DNA of 64,000 nucleotides. Origin: Allacma fusca (lineage: Eukaryota > Arthropoda > Collembola > Symphypleona > Sminthuridae). The translations under genes were made by a program, and so were the position numbers. Shown piece after piece: positions 25,089-38,504 of this stretch; within the stretch, counting starts at the first letter, position 1; each line of letters starts with the position of its first letter. The DNA is taken from positions 56,151,632 through 56,215,631 of the forward strand of contig OX359246.1 in the NCBI GenBank assembly GCA_947179485.1, given 5' to 3'. The notes under the pieces are model-generated. The model had not been told where the DNA came from and ran no database searches. It saw only the letters and a list, made by a program, of their open reading frames with translations.

Positions 25089-26755
25089 TCGAAAGTACAT
25101 ATGTAAGCACTCAACTCGAGTACCTTGATATATATTCATTGCTAATAGCTACCAAGATCATCACTTACAAGAATAACCTAATAAAAGGAGCGAGTGAGTC
25201 TGAGTGAGCTCTTCCAGAGAGATGCGTTTTTTTCGGGATTCGGAGTCTGTCGTAGTCTGTTTTAGCCGTCTCCCCGGAAAGCGGGAAGATGTGAGGAATT
25301 CCTACGTTTACTGTTTCAGCACATTTTTGTCCTTTTATCTGAATTGGAATTTGTAAAGGGCTAAAAATAGGCCCATGTGCTGAGAGGTAGTAAATTAAAT
25401 TAAATTCAGCTGGAACAATCCAGTCAATGGCTTATTGGTATTCCGTGTATCTGGAATAGAGGCAATTGAGGATAAATATATATGTATCCAAAATAAATAA
25501 TCCAGTACATGGGTCCTTTTCCTACAAACTATTTTGCTCTACTTTTATAAACATAATTGTTTAATGGAATCAACTTGTGCCTGTATGTTATGTTACCCAA
25601 GGATTTCCTCCTGAAAAATCACGCTTTGCTTGACTAAATTATGTAGCTAATTAGAGTGAGTCAAAAAATACCAGGCATATGATTTTGTAGAAATCTTACA
25701 GACCTTGTAATAATTATGTATCAACCCGCACAGGCACTTGACAAAGTAATTCATTTTGTCCTTTTATGGTCTGAACAGCTGCCAGGAATCCAGTCTCGTT
25801 TCCAGTGAATGATTCTACAATTTCATGGTATATTAAAAAATGGTTTATATAATTTGTTATTTGGACTTTGCCTTTAGTACTATATGTAATTGTGCTGTAT
25901 GTACATACATATTTTACAAGTCAGTCGCTATTACAGTAAAGCATTTTGTCCTTCCTGTCTCGCTTATACACACAGGGTATGCAAAACGTTTTTGCATCCT
26001 TCCTTAGCCCATATGGTTAAGAGAAGCTAAGAAATTATTTTCAAAAATCTGAGGAAACAATTTTAAACTTTCAAAATTCCAGTTTTTCCAAAACAAACCT
26101 GGCTTTGGCTCACTTCCTTTAAAGTTGAATCGAGAGTTTTAATGCTAAATGGATGGAACCAAATTTGAAACTTCTAAAAGAAAACTAAAATATGGGAGAA
26201 TTGAATATGTTATAATATTCCTCTTAGGGGCTACGGTAGCGGGTATAAAAGGTTTCTACGTAACGTAATATACATATGTATATTCAATGCGTATTTTCAA
26301 TATTCTCAATACGCCCGATTAGTTCCACGTTTACATACAAATATCTAATAACAGGGACAGTTATCTGTGAAATAATGTTTTACAAGAAACGTTTCAGAAA
26401 TTACACAGCATACCGTTGTTATAAAAATTACAACCGTTTCACAAGTAAGTATAGAAAATTGTAACCATAACAGCTCACCAGCAAGTATTTAATAAAGCGA
26501 AATGAGTATGTTCTTCTGTTTAAACTACTTAATTTTTGAGTAAAATTTGCATACATTCTGATTGTAATGCTGAAGTTTACCCCGAAAATAGCAACGACCT
26601 TTTTAGAACAGTGTCAGTCTGAAAACAAGTATCTCACTTGAGAAACCTTCTGGGTCTCAAGCATTGCGTATCGATCTCTTCTGCAAAAAAAAATACAAAA
26701 AGGTAGCTTGAAATAAAAATTAAGAATTTGATAGTCACATTTTACAATTTACAGT
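25089..26755. other. no gene recognised
   Basis: AT-rich intergenic DNA between the tetraspan gene and the receptor gene. No exon, repeat structure or RNA gene could be supported. Confidence 0.4.
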
Positions 26756-28104
26756 ATGCTGACCATACAAGACATGTACTTGAATAATCTAACAATTGAT
26801 TTCCTAACCAAGTTTAAAGTCCTGTATTGCAACTTTGACCCAACAACAAAAATGCTGGGACCAGTGCGGTCAAGGACGCACATATTTCAATATAAACTTC
26901 GAATGACCCTTGTCGTAATCTCAGTCCTAATAAAATTAGGTAGATTCATGCAGTACATTTTACAGCCCAGATCTTACTTCAATTTAAGAATATTCTGCAT
27001 TCATGGGATGTACCTTGCCTTTGCCAGCACCACGATGTACGGCATTTTTTGTAGTTTCGTCAAACCTGAAGAAATCCAGATGATTATGAATGTCATCATT
27101 TCAAGGATTTTTACACCAAGTAAGTCATAAAACAAGTCAACTTTGTTTTTAGAGCCTAACTTTCAGTATTTTATGAATCTAACTTGAAACCTTTTGCATA
27201 ATTAAAATAAATTGCAGCTATGAATCCGCTAGAGAAATTCAAAATGGGGTCACTACTAAAGAAACGTTCTATTCTCGAAGTAGCAATTATTTGTCTACCA
27301 TGCACATACCTCAACATGGCCATTGGGGGTTTTACCATAATTACTGGAGATATCGAAGCATTTTACCTCTTCTATTCCATGTTTCCGAAAGGGTATCAAA
27401 ATGGAGTAACCATGGGACTGGCATTCATATTTGAAGTGTGGGTCTGGATGGAGTTACTGGTGTTATCATATGCGGGTACCTTTATGTTTTTGACATTTGC
27501 CATTCCCTATGTCTGTGGAGAGTTGAGGGCAACAATCAAGGAAATTTTGTAATTAATATTTGTTAAATCCAATCAACTAAATATATAAAGGTATTATGTT
27601 TGCCTTACGTTTGTTGTCCTGTGTAGAAATTGGACTGGCGACAGCGTGGTGGATCTGGATGAGTGGTGCCGGGATTTGGTCAAAGTTCAAGTAACAATCC
27701 TGGTATATAACAATTTGTGCGCGCCTCTGAATTATATCCTGAAATGTGTACTGATTTTCAATGCAACCTTCGGACTCTTTGGGGGAATGCATTTCTATCA
27801 CGAGTTACCGGACATTGCTGCTGTGGTTTTCGCGTTAGGATGCTACTCCATGGTTTTATTTCCATTGTTATTCGGTCGGTCATATTTGATACAGGAGATG
27901 ATATTTCAGGCCAAGCTCCTTCTTTCGTTGGGCTCCCGCAAGATCAAGAACCAGTGGGAGAAGCGGTGCATTTGTAAAAGGCTGGAGGCAATACCATCTT
28001 GTGCAATTCGTTGTGGGAGCTTTTATAACATAGAAAGAAACACCACTCCTGTATTTTGTGACTTTGTGGTCAACCAAGTTGTAGGACTACTACTGGCATT
28101 TTAA
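26756..28104 (+). CDS. seven-helix receptor, gustatory-receptor-like
   Basis: Exons join(26756-27119, 27218-27548, 27627-28104) close to 390 residues, the usual length of an arthropod gustatory or odorant receptor. The protein is a chain of hydrophobic segments with a charged N-terminus (cytosolic in this family). The last 40 residues read CAIRCGSFYNIERNTTPVFC then NQVVGLLLAF, the same plan as the arthropod GR C-terminus (aggfF.ldr...tYlvillQF), although the TY...QF signature is not strictly kept. Function as a ligand-gated chemoreceptor is inference; another divergent 7TM family cannot be excluded. Neighbouring genes are unrelated. Confidence 0.6.
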
Positions 28105-28189
28105 TTGTATTCTGAGAACCTGTCGTAACCACATGAATAGAAACTAAGATGTTACGGGTATTTTTTAAAATTCAGTCACACACAAAATG

Positions 28190-28195
28190 AATAAA
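28190..28195 (+). terminator. AATAAA polyadenylation signal of the receptor gene
   Basis: AATAAA 86 bp after the stop codon of the 7TM receptor; the downstream interval to the prolidase 3' end (28757) holds no other gene. Confidence 0.45.
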
Positions 28196-28756
28196 ATTCC
28201 CTCGGTATGATGAATTTTAGATAAAAGCATACAGGCAGAAGATATGTCAGATGTGAAGGGAGATAAGTGTTTCCGTTTTATTGAACTTACGTGGAAATGA
28301 AGTGAGAAATGATACACTTCGGTTGATTGTTAATAATATACCATGATAGTTTGCAATGTTCTCAGTTAGGACACCCAAAGAGTGCAACTTCTATGTTGAT
28401 AAAATGCACTTGGAGAGAGAACACTGGCTACAAGAGGAGGATACAGATAAATAGTACAAAGAGTCCGGTATAAATATAGACGTGATTATAAAAAGTTTTG
28501 AGTTATCCGTACCCTTTATTAGATTCGAAAAATATTAACTTGTTCATGCCCGTTGAAGAACGAGTACAAGAAACATCTCAAATTAGCAATATCTATACTT
28601 AATTATTAAATGTCTGATCTCACGGGGATAGAGGATTCACTCAGCATAAATACAAAGCTACATTAATAATTATTGCAATTTGATTTTATTCAGCTTCTGT
28701 TGATTGTATTGTGATGCCTTTCCAGTTGTGGTTAAACCAGCTGTGTTGGATTTTGC

Positions 28757-31476
28757 CTACTTGTACTTGGCAAACTTGGCGTCGAGTTGCGGAACAACAA
28801 CTTCTAAATCCCGACCGGAAGCCATGACCTCTTCGATTTCTTCAACGCTTGAAGAGTTAAAACGAACAAAAAATTATTAAACAAATAATAAAATTCAGAA
28901 TATATAATAAAATCAAGTATGAACCAGTTATTGTCATATTTTCCAAAACTGCTTATGGCAAACTCACGTTCTTGGCACTATAGACATTAATTCCGTTCCG
29001 GTTTGATTAATAATAACGTCATCCTCAATTCGGACTCCTCCTGTTCCCCTGAAACGCTGAATTGCTTCTGGGACCAAAAACACTGATAATTTGGGGTTTG
29101 CTAGGGCTTCATCCAACAGCTGTTATTGTAAAAATATACGTAGGTAAAATAAATAGTGTTAAAACATTTAAAGATGTTTGCTTGTGTTTAAAATACATGC
29201 AAATACACGGTGTACTGTGCACCTAGAATAACTTACATGGTCAATAAAGTAACATCCAGGTTCAATTGTCAACACCATTCCAGGTTGAAGTACTCGAGCA
29301 GTTCTAAGACTTTTCAAACCAGTCCCAGTGGGTCTTTCTGGATGACCTTTCAAGTAACCCCCGACATCATGAACATCTAGTCCCATAAAGTGTCCTAATC
29401 CGTGAGGTTGGAAGGTTCCGCCAAGGTTTTCCTACGTTTAAAAGTCAGCATCTTAAATAAGCTTACATAATATTTGAACAACTTAGAAAATACCGGTCGG
29501 TGGATCGCCTTACCTTCATCATGGCATCAACGCTACCCTTAAGAATACCAGCTTTTGTGAGATGTTCCAATACAGTTTTATTTGCAAGAAGATGCATATC
29601 CACCCAAGACACGCCTGCAAATAAAGAAAATACTGAATACACCGAATGCTCGATCCATCTTACTGTTACTAGACTAGATGAAAATGACATAGTAGGTAGT
29701 GAAGTACCCTTTCCTACTGACCTGGTTTGCATGCATTGAGTACTTTTCGGTTCGCATCAAGGACGGCATTGTAAATTATTTTTTGATCTTCAGTGAACTT
29801 TCCATTGGCGGGAAATGAACAAGTGATATCTGATGTGAAGCAATAGTATTCTGCTCCCATATCATATAGGCTACAAGGATTATAATGAATCCTCATAAGT
29901 ATTTTATATGAAGCATTACAATTTTAAAAATCTCGTGTAAAATAAACACTACGAAGGAACTTCACCTTACCACATATCACCATCTCTAATGGTCTTGTCA
30001 TTGGGTGCACCAGCATGCCCGTAGTGAAGGACAGCTCCGTTGTAGCCCGAACCACAAATACAAGTGTAAGAAGCGCCCCGACACCCTCCGTAATAATAAC
30101 AATACTTCTGGAAAATTGCTTCAGATTGATACTCTTTCATTCCTGGTCGAATTTGCTTCATCACTTCAATATGAGCCCGGGATGACACATCACAAACATA
30201 CCGCAAAACTTCCAACTCCATTTCGGTTTTGAATACACGGCTAAGATACAAGGAACGGTGGAGTCACTCATAAATTACTATGCCAAATGAATTATATGAA
30301 ACAAAGTTTATCATATATATGTATGTATTACCATTCTGCAATGTGATCGAAAAGGGTCTCGTTATCCACCTTAAATCTGCAAATTATTTGTATATGATGA
30401 TTGTAACATATATTCCTTTATCATTTCATTATAAATTATTATTAAATTCGGTTTCCATTCAGATATGCCTAATGATTTCGAGGATAACAATCTCACTTGC
30501 TGATTCCATCAAACACTGCTTCCAATGATTGCTTCCCACTGTCTGAGTTAGTTCCGTTCTAAAAATTATATGATTTTACATACCCAATTAGATTTTCTAA
30601 ACGAAAAATTACCAAAAATATGAAATCAAACCGACAAAATATTATATCCGGAACTCACTAAGGTTAGTAAAGACTCAGGGGCCATACTTTCTAATTTCTC
30701 CGCAATCTGCAAGACACGATATCAAAATATAAATCCTTTGCAACTAAACAAGTTCTTTACCGATTATAACTTTGAAATTATTAATTGCGCTAACCCCACA
30801 AAACAATAAATATTCTAATTTTGTACTAACCTCATCAACAAAATGGACTTCATCCACAGCATAACGGGTCTTGTAATCATTCAATTTTGGAACAACTCCC
30901 ATCCAAATAGCATACTCTGCCGGTAATCGAGGTACAAACAGAAGGGATCTCCCATCTCCAACTCTAACAGCACCGAAGCAATCTGGTTCCAGCACACCAA
31001 AGGCCCAATGGAAGTATGATTCCTAAAAACCAAAATGCCATTTCACCACTTTCCAATTCAATCCTTCAAATCATGTTTTTACATTTTTTCCTTACCTGCC
31101 GAAATATTGGTCCAACGTCCGAATCATTTCGTGTAGCATCAAGTCCTCCTTGCAAAACGACAAGAGAGCTATGGGCAACTGGAGTATTCTCAACTAATCG
31201 TTTCACCAATCGCTGACGATTGAGAGCAAAAAGTCCCGCTGGCACTGTAATGGTATGCTCCCCTTGGGAGTACAAAGCCTTGCTAAAATAAGAAACAAAT
31301 TAAACCAATTACATTCCACATTTGTCCAATAAGTTATAATTACTTAACTAAAAATAACACACTTCAACATTAAATGTTATACACTAGGTTCCCATGTTCC
31401 TCAAAGTGCTGAATCTTACGTTAAACCGTGCATTAATTACAAAATATTATGAAACGTACCTCAATCGGGTAGTCAT
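28757..31476 (-). CDS. PEPD: Xaa-Pro dipeptidase (prolidase)
   Basis: Cytosolic dimanganese peptidase that splits X-Pro dipeptides, final step of collagen and dietary peptide breakdown. Twelve coding exons: complement(join(28757-28847, 28968-29119, 29237-29431, 29514-29614, 29722-29870, 29971-30240, 30332-30376, 30497-30558, 30659-30706, 30831-31022, 31096-31282, 31460-31476)), 502 residues against 493 in human. Near-collinear with human: [58 protein letters not shown]. All metal ligands are visible: Asp in YDMGAEYYC and in [11 protein letters not shown], His in HGLGHFMG, Glu in LTIEPGCYF and in GGVRIEDDV. The first coding exon holds only MTTRL plus two bases; its 5' UTR reaches an acceptor near 31530. 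No signal peptide. Confidence 0.97.
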
Positions 31477-31529
31477 CGTGAATACCGTCCGCTTCCCAGG
31501 AATTATTCTCAACAGGATTGTAAAAGTAG

Positions 31530-33488
31530 TCTGAAAAAATTCAAACAAATTATTTTATTTCAGGAATAACACGACTCTAATAATTATGCTATAGATACTT
31601 ATAATCCTTACAATATAATAACGCAGTTGATAAAGTTTCAAAACTGCACCTCCTAAGTAACTGTCAACCCCAAATTAACCATTCAACTGACTAAGTTGAA
31701 CGATAGAGTCAATCATTGAATAAAAAAAGCAATACCTCTAAACTTTCAAAGACAGTAAATGTCAAATATAGATACCTGGAAATTGAACTACTATCTACTC
31801 AGCGTAAACTACTTACAAGCTCTTGACTCTTGATAAGATTAAATAGGGACGCTTGGCTTTATTTAAAAAAAAAACATGAAGCCCGTACAATCTAATAATT
31901 ATTATTTCCCGACCATAAAGTTTCCATGGAATAATACCACCAATGTGTCTTTTTATTATCAGAGCCAGTAATTCAGTGTCAATCAACTGCACCCTCCCGG
32001 CCCATAGGACAATCTATTGACAATGACTCACTTGGATTCGGAAGGCTTGCATAAAGTTCAGTGATCAATCAAAGGACCGGACTGAACTTGAACCTATGAA
32101 GAACAAATAGAAAGTTCCAACTGATAATAATAATTATTATTAACTTACTCCACCTACTCATACCTTTTGTGGACTGATTATAAAGTAAATAAGATTTAGC
32201 CTAAAGCTTTAACTTTTATTTCATAAACTCCATCCTCAATCCCGTCGTCATCGTCCGTAATATTCTGTTTAGAATTTTACTGACGATACGGAAAAAAAAA
32301 TTACGGACAACACCATCAAAATTTTGAACAGTACAGTGTCACATATGACATAAAATCACTCTGTCCCTCTAGCCTTTAAGTACTCATACTTTAAATAAAT
32401 ACTACAAAAATATGCTCAATATTCTTATCCTTTGAATCATGAAACTACATAGCCCTCATAAGACTTATACTATAACAAATTGATCGCAATAAAAATACTC
32501 AGTTTTGTCATGAAATTAACATCAAAAAACAGATTAATAGATTTAAGCTCGAACAGCAATATTATATTTCACAATATTTTTTACAAACAAATGGATGTCA
32601 ATCAAGAATCAATGTTCTAAAAACACTATTATTACAGTAAATTACTTACACGTAAATGATGATCACAATAAGTGACAATATGACAATTAATTATTTTTGC
32701 CCTTTCTCCCTCTCGAGAAAGAAATTGGACGTGTCCAACTTGGAATTGAATATTTATCTTTCAATTTAAATTTGCCCAAATTTAAGACGCCGTGTTTCGT
32801 CTTTCACACAAAAAATAGGATACAAAATTTCAATATTATTTTTCCCACACTTTCTTTTGATAGTCGCAAGGATGACTTAAGGGAGAGTATTATTCCAAAT
32901 TTATAGAATAATTTATTTTTTCAGTACATTTTAACTATGTATAGGTATAACATAACTACTTACGTGTAACTAAAGGAAGTTTTAATTTTGATTATTTTGG
33001 CTGATCACACCATAAATATTATTTGTTAACTGTTTTGCAAAAAAATTATTTGACAGCTTAAAATTCTAATTTTAATTTTTGTTATAATCATGCTATGTGA
33101 TAATTTATTATTGGGTGAACAAATCCCTACTTTGGTTCCGGATGTTTTAACGTTCTGCAAATGGTTTTTGTTGGGAACGAATCCGGAACAAAATTTTGGA
33201 GGAATGATAATTATTACAAGAGCAGTATATGAGAAATAGTGATACGTAGCTTATTTGAGAGCAATAATAATATTAAAAATTAGTAACAGAGAAAAACTTC
33301 AGACAAATTATTGAGGTAATATTTATTCCTTTCTGTTTGAGACCGAAAGTGCGAAGTATCTGTCGATTTTTTTTTTCAAATCTGAAGGAAAGCTAAATGT
33401 CAATGAGTGAATGACAGATCAGTTGAGATGGGTAGGATCCCAATATGCAATTTTGTATAGCTGACATTCAGATGGTGGCAGTTGTCAA
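31530..33488. other. no gene recognised
   Basis: AT-rich region upstream of prolidase, probably holding its promoter and the start of its 5' UTR. The open frame 32697-32906 has no recognisable feature. Confidence 0.4.
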
Positions 33489-34192
33489 TATAGCTCCTTA
33501 TTGAGTGATTACCTTGCGGAACCGTACTCGAACTCGTACTCGAAATCGAAGCATCGAGTATGGACTCCAATCCAAGGTACTCGTACTCGCCACATATACG
33601 AGTACTCAGGAAAATACTTGAAATAAGCGGCCGAGTTCCAGTTCAGAGCCCGAACTTGTTTCATACTCGCGAGTACGGAACTGTAAATACCGAAATCCCG
33701 TACTCGTACTCGTGCCGTGACTCGAGTCTTCATACTCGAGTATTTAATAATAACAAGACCACAATTGAACATTGATTTTTAATTAACTAATTGTTTTAAA
33801 TTTAATAGTAATGTACTAAATGGAGAGAGATTATACTTTGAAACCTGAGAGAGTCGTGACTGGTGGATACAACGATTTTTTGTGATAATTTCATATTAGC
33901 GCCTTCGTCTCTTTACTGGAAATTCAAAAGTTTGCAACACTTGTGTGCACGTGTACGCGTATTTGTATATTGAGCATGTGATACCCGAACTCGAACTCGA
34001 TAACCCTTATGAGTATTTTTGTAGGACTCGTACTCGTTTGATACTCGTACTCGTAAGTATGTAAAAAATCGTTACCCGTACTCGAAACCCATTTCAAGTA
34101 TCGAGTATTCACAAAAATTTGACCGTACTCGACTCGAACTCGTACTCGTACTCGATACTCGCCGGTATACTCGAACTCGATAAGGAGCTATA
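33489..34192. mobile_element. non-autonomous hAT-type element with TACTCG-word arms
   Basis: Inverted ends TATAGCTCCTTAT on both sides and an exact 8-bp direct duplication GTTGTCAA (33481-33488 and 34193-34200) define a 704-bp element. The 8-bp duplication points to the hAT superfamily. The arms are largely degenerate ACTCGT / ACTCGA hexamers, inverted between the two ends; about 150 bp in the middle are ordinary AT-rich sequence. No transposase. Confidence 0.88.
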
Positions 34193-34868
34193 GTTGTCAA
34201 GCTTGTGTGAATAAGATAAAAGATTGGACGAGAGAGAGAGAGATTGGAGATCGGAGTTAATCTCCCTTGTAAACATTATTGACCTTCATGTACTGTGATG
34301 ATCGGATAGGACTGTAAACGAAGGAGTGGATTGTATAGCGTATGGATCATCGAAGCATCGAAGTCTAGTTGGCGGACCAGTTATAGAAGGAGTACAGGTG
34401 CAAAACGGATCTCAAAATGTTTAAAGGAGAAATGAAAAACGTGTCAATTCCATTTGGTTTGGGGGCGTCATTCGTTTTTGACGTCATTAAAAAAATGAGT
34501 AGGGAGGGTTCGATGGAAAAAGACGATCATGTTAGAAAGGAGGATGGGAAATAGGGTGTATAGGAAACAGCATGCTCATCTGTATGATCAAATTTAGGGA
34601 ATATCATTTCACTACGACCGTAAAAATGATGAACACTAGCGTAGGAACCAGGGTATAGTTTATCTTTAAGTTTTTACACATAAAAGGTTGAATATTACAT
34701 GAGTGTATTTAAAATGCATGTATGAGAGTACAAGCTCGGATTGATTTACAAGAAGGGTAAAAACGAAATGAAGTTTCCTATTGGGAACCCCGCAATTTCT
34801 CCTCATCCCATATCCCAATAGGTAAAAAAATCAATGTCACTTCAAAATTCTAACTGGTAACGAGGATA

Positions 34869-35721
34869 TCGTCGGTGAAGAGGCAAAATGATCTAGGTGC
34901 ATAATCGATTAGAATCAAAATGATCTACATAACTTTTTCCCTAAAGGCAAAATGAACTGGGTGCAAGCCTCTTTAAAAGCAAACTGATCTACATACAATT
35001 TTCCTTAAAAGCAAAATGATCTAAGTGCTGGTCAATTTTTTTTTGTGAGAAAAATAGCATCTGTAAGGAGGACACGTGGCTTTTAACCATGACTGTAATT
35101 GACCTAGGGTTGTGGGTTAATATTCTCTGAAGGGTTTGCTATTACTAAGGATCATTCCGGCAACTAAAGTTAATTTCACTTATTGCATCTAATACATTTT
35201 TAGTTACTAAAACTGCAACATTCATTTATTTTAAAATCGACGAATTAAAAGACGAATCAAAATCACAGTAAGCTCATGTGTTAGTGTGCACATTGAATTG
35301 GTTTTCCCTTTAATAATTCTCAACCTGGAGTTTTTTCAAATCGTATTTTACGATCATCACCATTATCATAACATTCGGAATCATTTTCAAATGCTAAATC
35401 ATAATTGACAACTTTTTTTTTTCAATGTTACTGAAAGAAAGAAATGGAGGCATTGGGGAATTAAATGCATGTATAAAAGATTTTGAATGCCTCTTGGAAT
35501 ACCTCGCATTTTTGTACACCGGCATTAGAATGTGTTTACTTATATTGTTTTTATTATAATTTGTATCTAGATCATTTTGCTTTTAGGAAAAGCTGCATGT
35601 AGATCATTTTGCTTTTAAAATTCAATGCAAGTAGATCATTTTGCCTTTAGTGAAACTGCAAGTAGATCATTTTGATTCTAATCGATCATGCACGTAGATC
35701 ATTTTGCCTCTTCACCGACGA
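34869..35721. mobile_element. inverted-repeat element with AAAATGATCTA-word arms
   Basis: Ends TCGTCGGTGAAGAGGCAAAA and its reverse complement lie at 34869 and 35721, flanked by TA on each side. Each arm holds four or five spaced copies of GCAAAATGATCTA (left: 34889, 34918, 34944, 34974, 35002 regions; right: inverted copies from 35570 to 35708) separated by about 25-50 bp. The central 500 bp is AT-rich with no open frame of note. Superfamily not settled; TA flanks would fit Tc1/mariner. Confidence 0.75.
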
Positions 35722-35723
35722 TA

Positions 35724-38504
35724 TATACTTTACTAGCCTAATGTGAGAAACGTACTGATTTTTAGAGAAGAACATGTCATCCGTCTGACCCCAGGAAGTC
35801 CCAGTAGAACTCATAAAAATGCAAAGCCATATGTCTCCGGCAGGTGGCGCACAGTACAATATTTTAATTGTTTTATTATATTATTTTATTATAATATTAA
35901 TTAATCAATAGATGTCGTGCATTGACCCCTAATTTAAACTTATTAAACCACGAGAAATTACAATTTACAGATTTTAATTGTAACATTAATATTTAATTGT
36001 TTGTTGATTGTCGCGAGTCGCGACGTTCTTCTGGAAATAGTTACTCTGTACCATGTATTGGACTTCAATACATAACTTCGACCCTTTATGACCTCGTACA
36101 TAATTGCAAAGTCATCTAAATGTTGTGCTTCAGAACACATTATATATACTACTATATTGTTACTCTTCTAGTTTTATTTTGGCTATTATTGATATTATAA
36201 TAATAAGACTGTCCCTAGAATATGGAGCTATTTTTACTAATAGGAATTAGTAAATTGTCATAGTTGGCTGTATTTTAGAAACGTCCTCGTTCCAGAAAGT
36301 TTTTTCCAGACCTAGCGCAAATTACCCGGGATTTTTATGACACAATTCAAGGCAGTCACAATAGCTACCTAACGGGTAGTAAACATGTCAAGGAAGCACA
36401 AAAATGTATTCCCTTTTATTTGGTTTTGTAATTATTATAGAACATTTATTTTGAATTTTAGATTTAAAAAAGCAGCTTTTTGAAACAGTTGCTGAAGAAG
36501 TGGGATGAGGTGGTCCCTAGCACGTGCACGGGGGTCACGCATTCTTGTAAACGAAGATTCCAGTACATTCAAAACTTAATACATAATAGATAAAAATGAC
36601 TGAATTAATTTTTTGATTGCCCCCCCCCCCCCAAATCAGCATTGAAAAGTGACAATAATCTTGGGATAACCTACACCTAAAGGGTAGAGTAAACTCGAGG
36701 AAAATGTATCCGATCGCGCTTAGTATTATTATTTGTGTAAACGAGCCCAGTTTTGAGAAATGCACCTTACATAATGGCTCAGGCATAAAATGAGCATGGT
36801 ATCATGTACACGATCAGTCCCACTCGTGTATGACTACTAGACTATGAATGATACTACTGTATTCCGGTGAGTCAGTCGTAATTTGACACACTTTTGGATG
36901 ACGTCATTTGTGGCACATATTTTGGGAAATTAATCGAATTTCGAAAACATGGATTCCACCCGTTTTGCATTTATGCTTCTTTAATATATCTAATGTTTAA
37001 CGCAAAACAATCTACGTAGATGCACTTTTATTGGTTGTGCCATACTGGGTGTAATTTTATGAGCAAACATGTATGAGCGTGTTATGATGAGTGCATGTGA
37101 CTATACATAATAAGTAACTTGGGGTAAAATAAGAGCAGTTTAAAATAACGGTAAGTAGCCAATTTAATGAAACTTGAAATATAATTTAGTTTGAATTTAG
37201 GATAACTCTTTTTAGCCGGAGTCATAAAATAGCACTTAAGGTGAATAGGAAAACTGAGACGTTCATTTCCCCAAGCACGTTAGACGGTCTTGTACTCTGG
37301 AAAAGAACGAGGGATTTTCGGAGGGTACTATAGGCCATGAACCTGAGATAAAATTCAAGGAAGATCAGGAGCTATAGGTTGAGGATTAGAACTCATTTGA
37401 ACAATGACAATTAGAATAATTTACCAACCTCAGTATGATCTTAGGTTCAGTTGACATGAGAAGCGCGAGTACTGAGCAAAGGTACTAAAAATTTACATTT
37501 AAACATTCGCAAAGCAAATGAAGTTCTTGCTACAATTATATCTACAAGGTAATTTTTACAAATTATCAGTAGACGAAAGGGTCCTCTTTTCTACAACTCC
37601 GCATAAAACGATGACCTGGCCATTTACCGTTATATTAATAAGTATATTTATTAGCCATTATTACTAATTAATAATTGTCATTCTTCCTTGTAGTATATTA
37701 CAGATATATTATATATGCACTGTAGTGTAATTAGAATTCTAAAAGCAGCTGAGGAATTAATGCTGACAAGTGTAAAATTACAGTGACTTGCAAACTACTG
37801 ATGTCACTCCTTCTTTTAGCAAAAAGCTGTTGCTGTAGATTTATGTAATTATTTTTAAGGGTAAAAGCTTTGGAAGTTCCATAAATATGGAGATTAAGGA
37901 CCTATATACTATGTATTGTAAGACATATTGACTTTAGATTGTGCTATATATGTACACTGCTAATTAATTTTCCGATAGAGTTCTGCTTACGGGAAAACAT
38001 TAACTGAACATTTGTCCCGTCAGATTTTATTAAGAGAAACGTTCTGAGTATTATGAATATGGAAGAAGTTCGCATGGGAATTCTGACAACCTAAAGTTGT
38101 GTAGCTCTGTGCAGCCTTTGTATGCATTACTGCTAACGTCTAACAATAAGTAATAGTCATTGCGGTCAACCACAATACCCCCAAGCCTAACTTTTATTTC
38201 GATTTGATTCCCCGTAATTTTCGTGTGACAATATAGTTACAAAAGTGACTGACAACATGCGTACTTGCCAAATCAACGCACAACATTATTTCCAAACTCA
38301 TTAATTTCTTAAGAAGGAAAATGCCACTAGAAATACTGTTTGTATAGGAAGGAGAATCTATTCATTGAATTTACTCTATAGTTGCTGAATTTTTGGGAGT
38401 TGTCTCTCCATGCTCTTAAGTTTGTCTTACGACAATTGTGTGGATTCATATTTCTATAATATTACATTACACCCTCGTATTTTTTTATTTCAAAAACGAC
38501 AAAA
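35724..38504. other. no gene recognised
   Basis: About 2.8 kb AT-rich intergenic DNA with a 13-base C run near 36620. No exon, element ends or tandem array could be supported. The end of the region should contain the promoter of the Rho-like gene. Confidence 0.4.

Noticed and set aside
24764-25139. Long minus-strand frame through the GA repeat, Ser-Leu rich
   Set aside because: It is the translation of an (AG)n microsatellite continuous with the 5' end of the tetraspan gene; treated as 5' UTR.
33509-34112. Tyr/Glu-rich frames on both strands
   Set aside because: Translation of the degenerate TACTCG words in a non-autonomous element.
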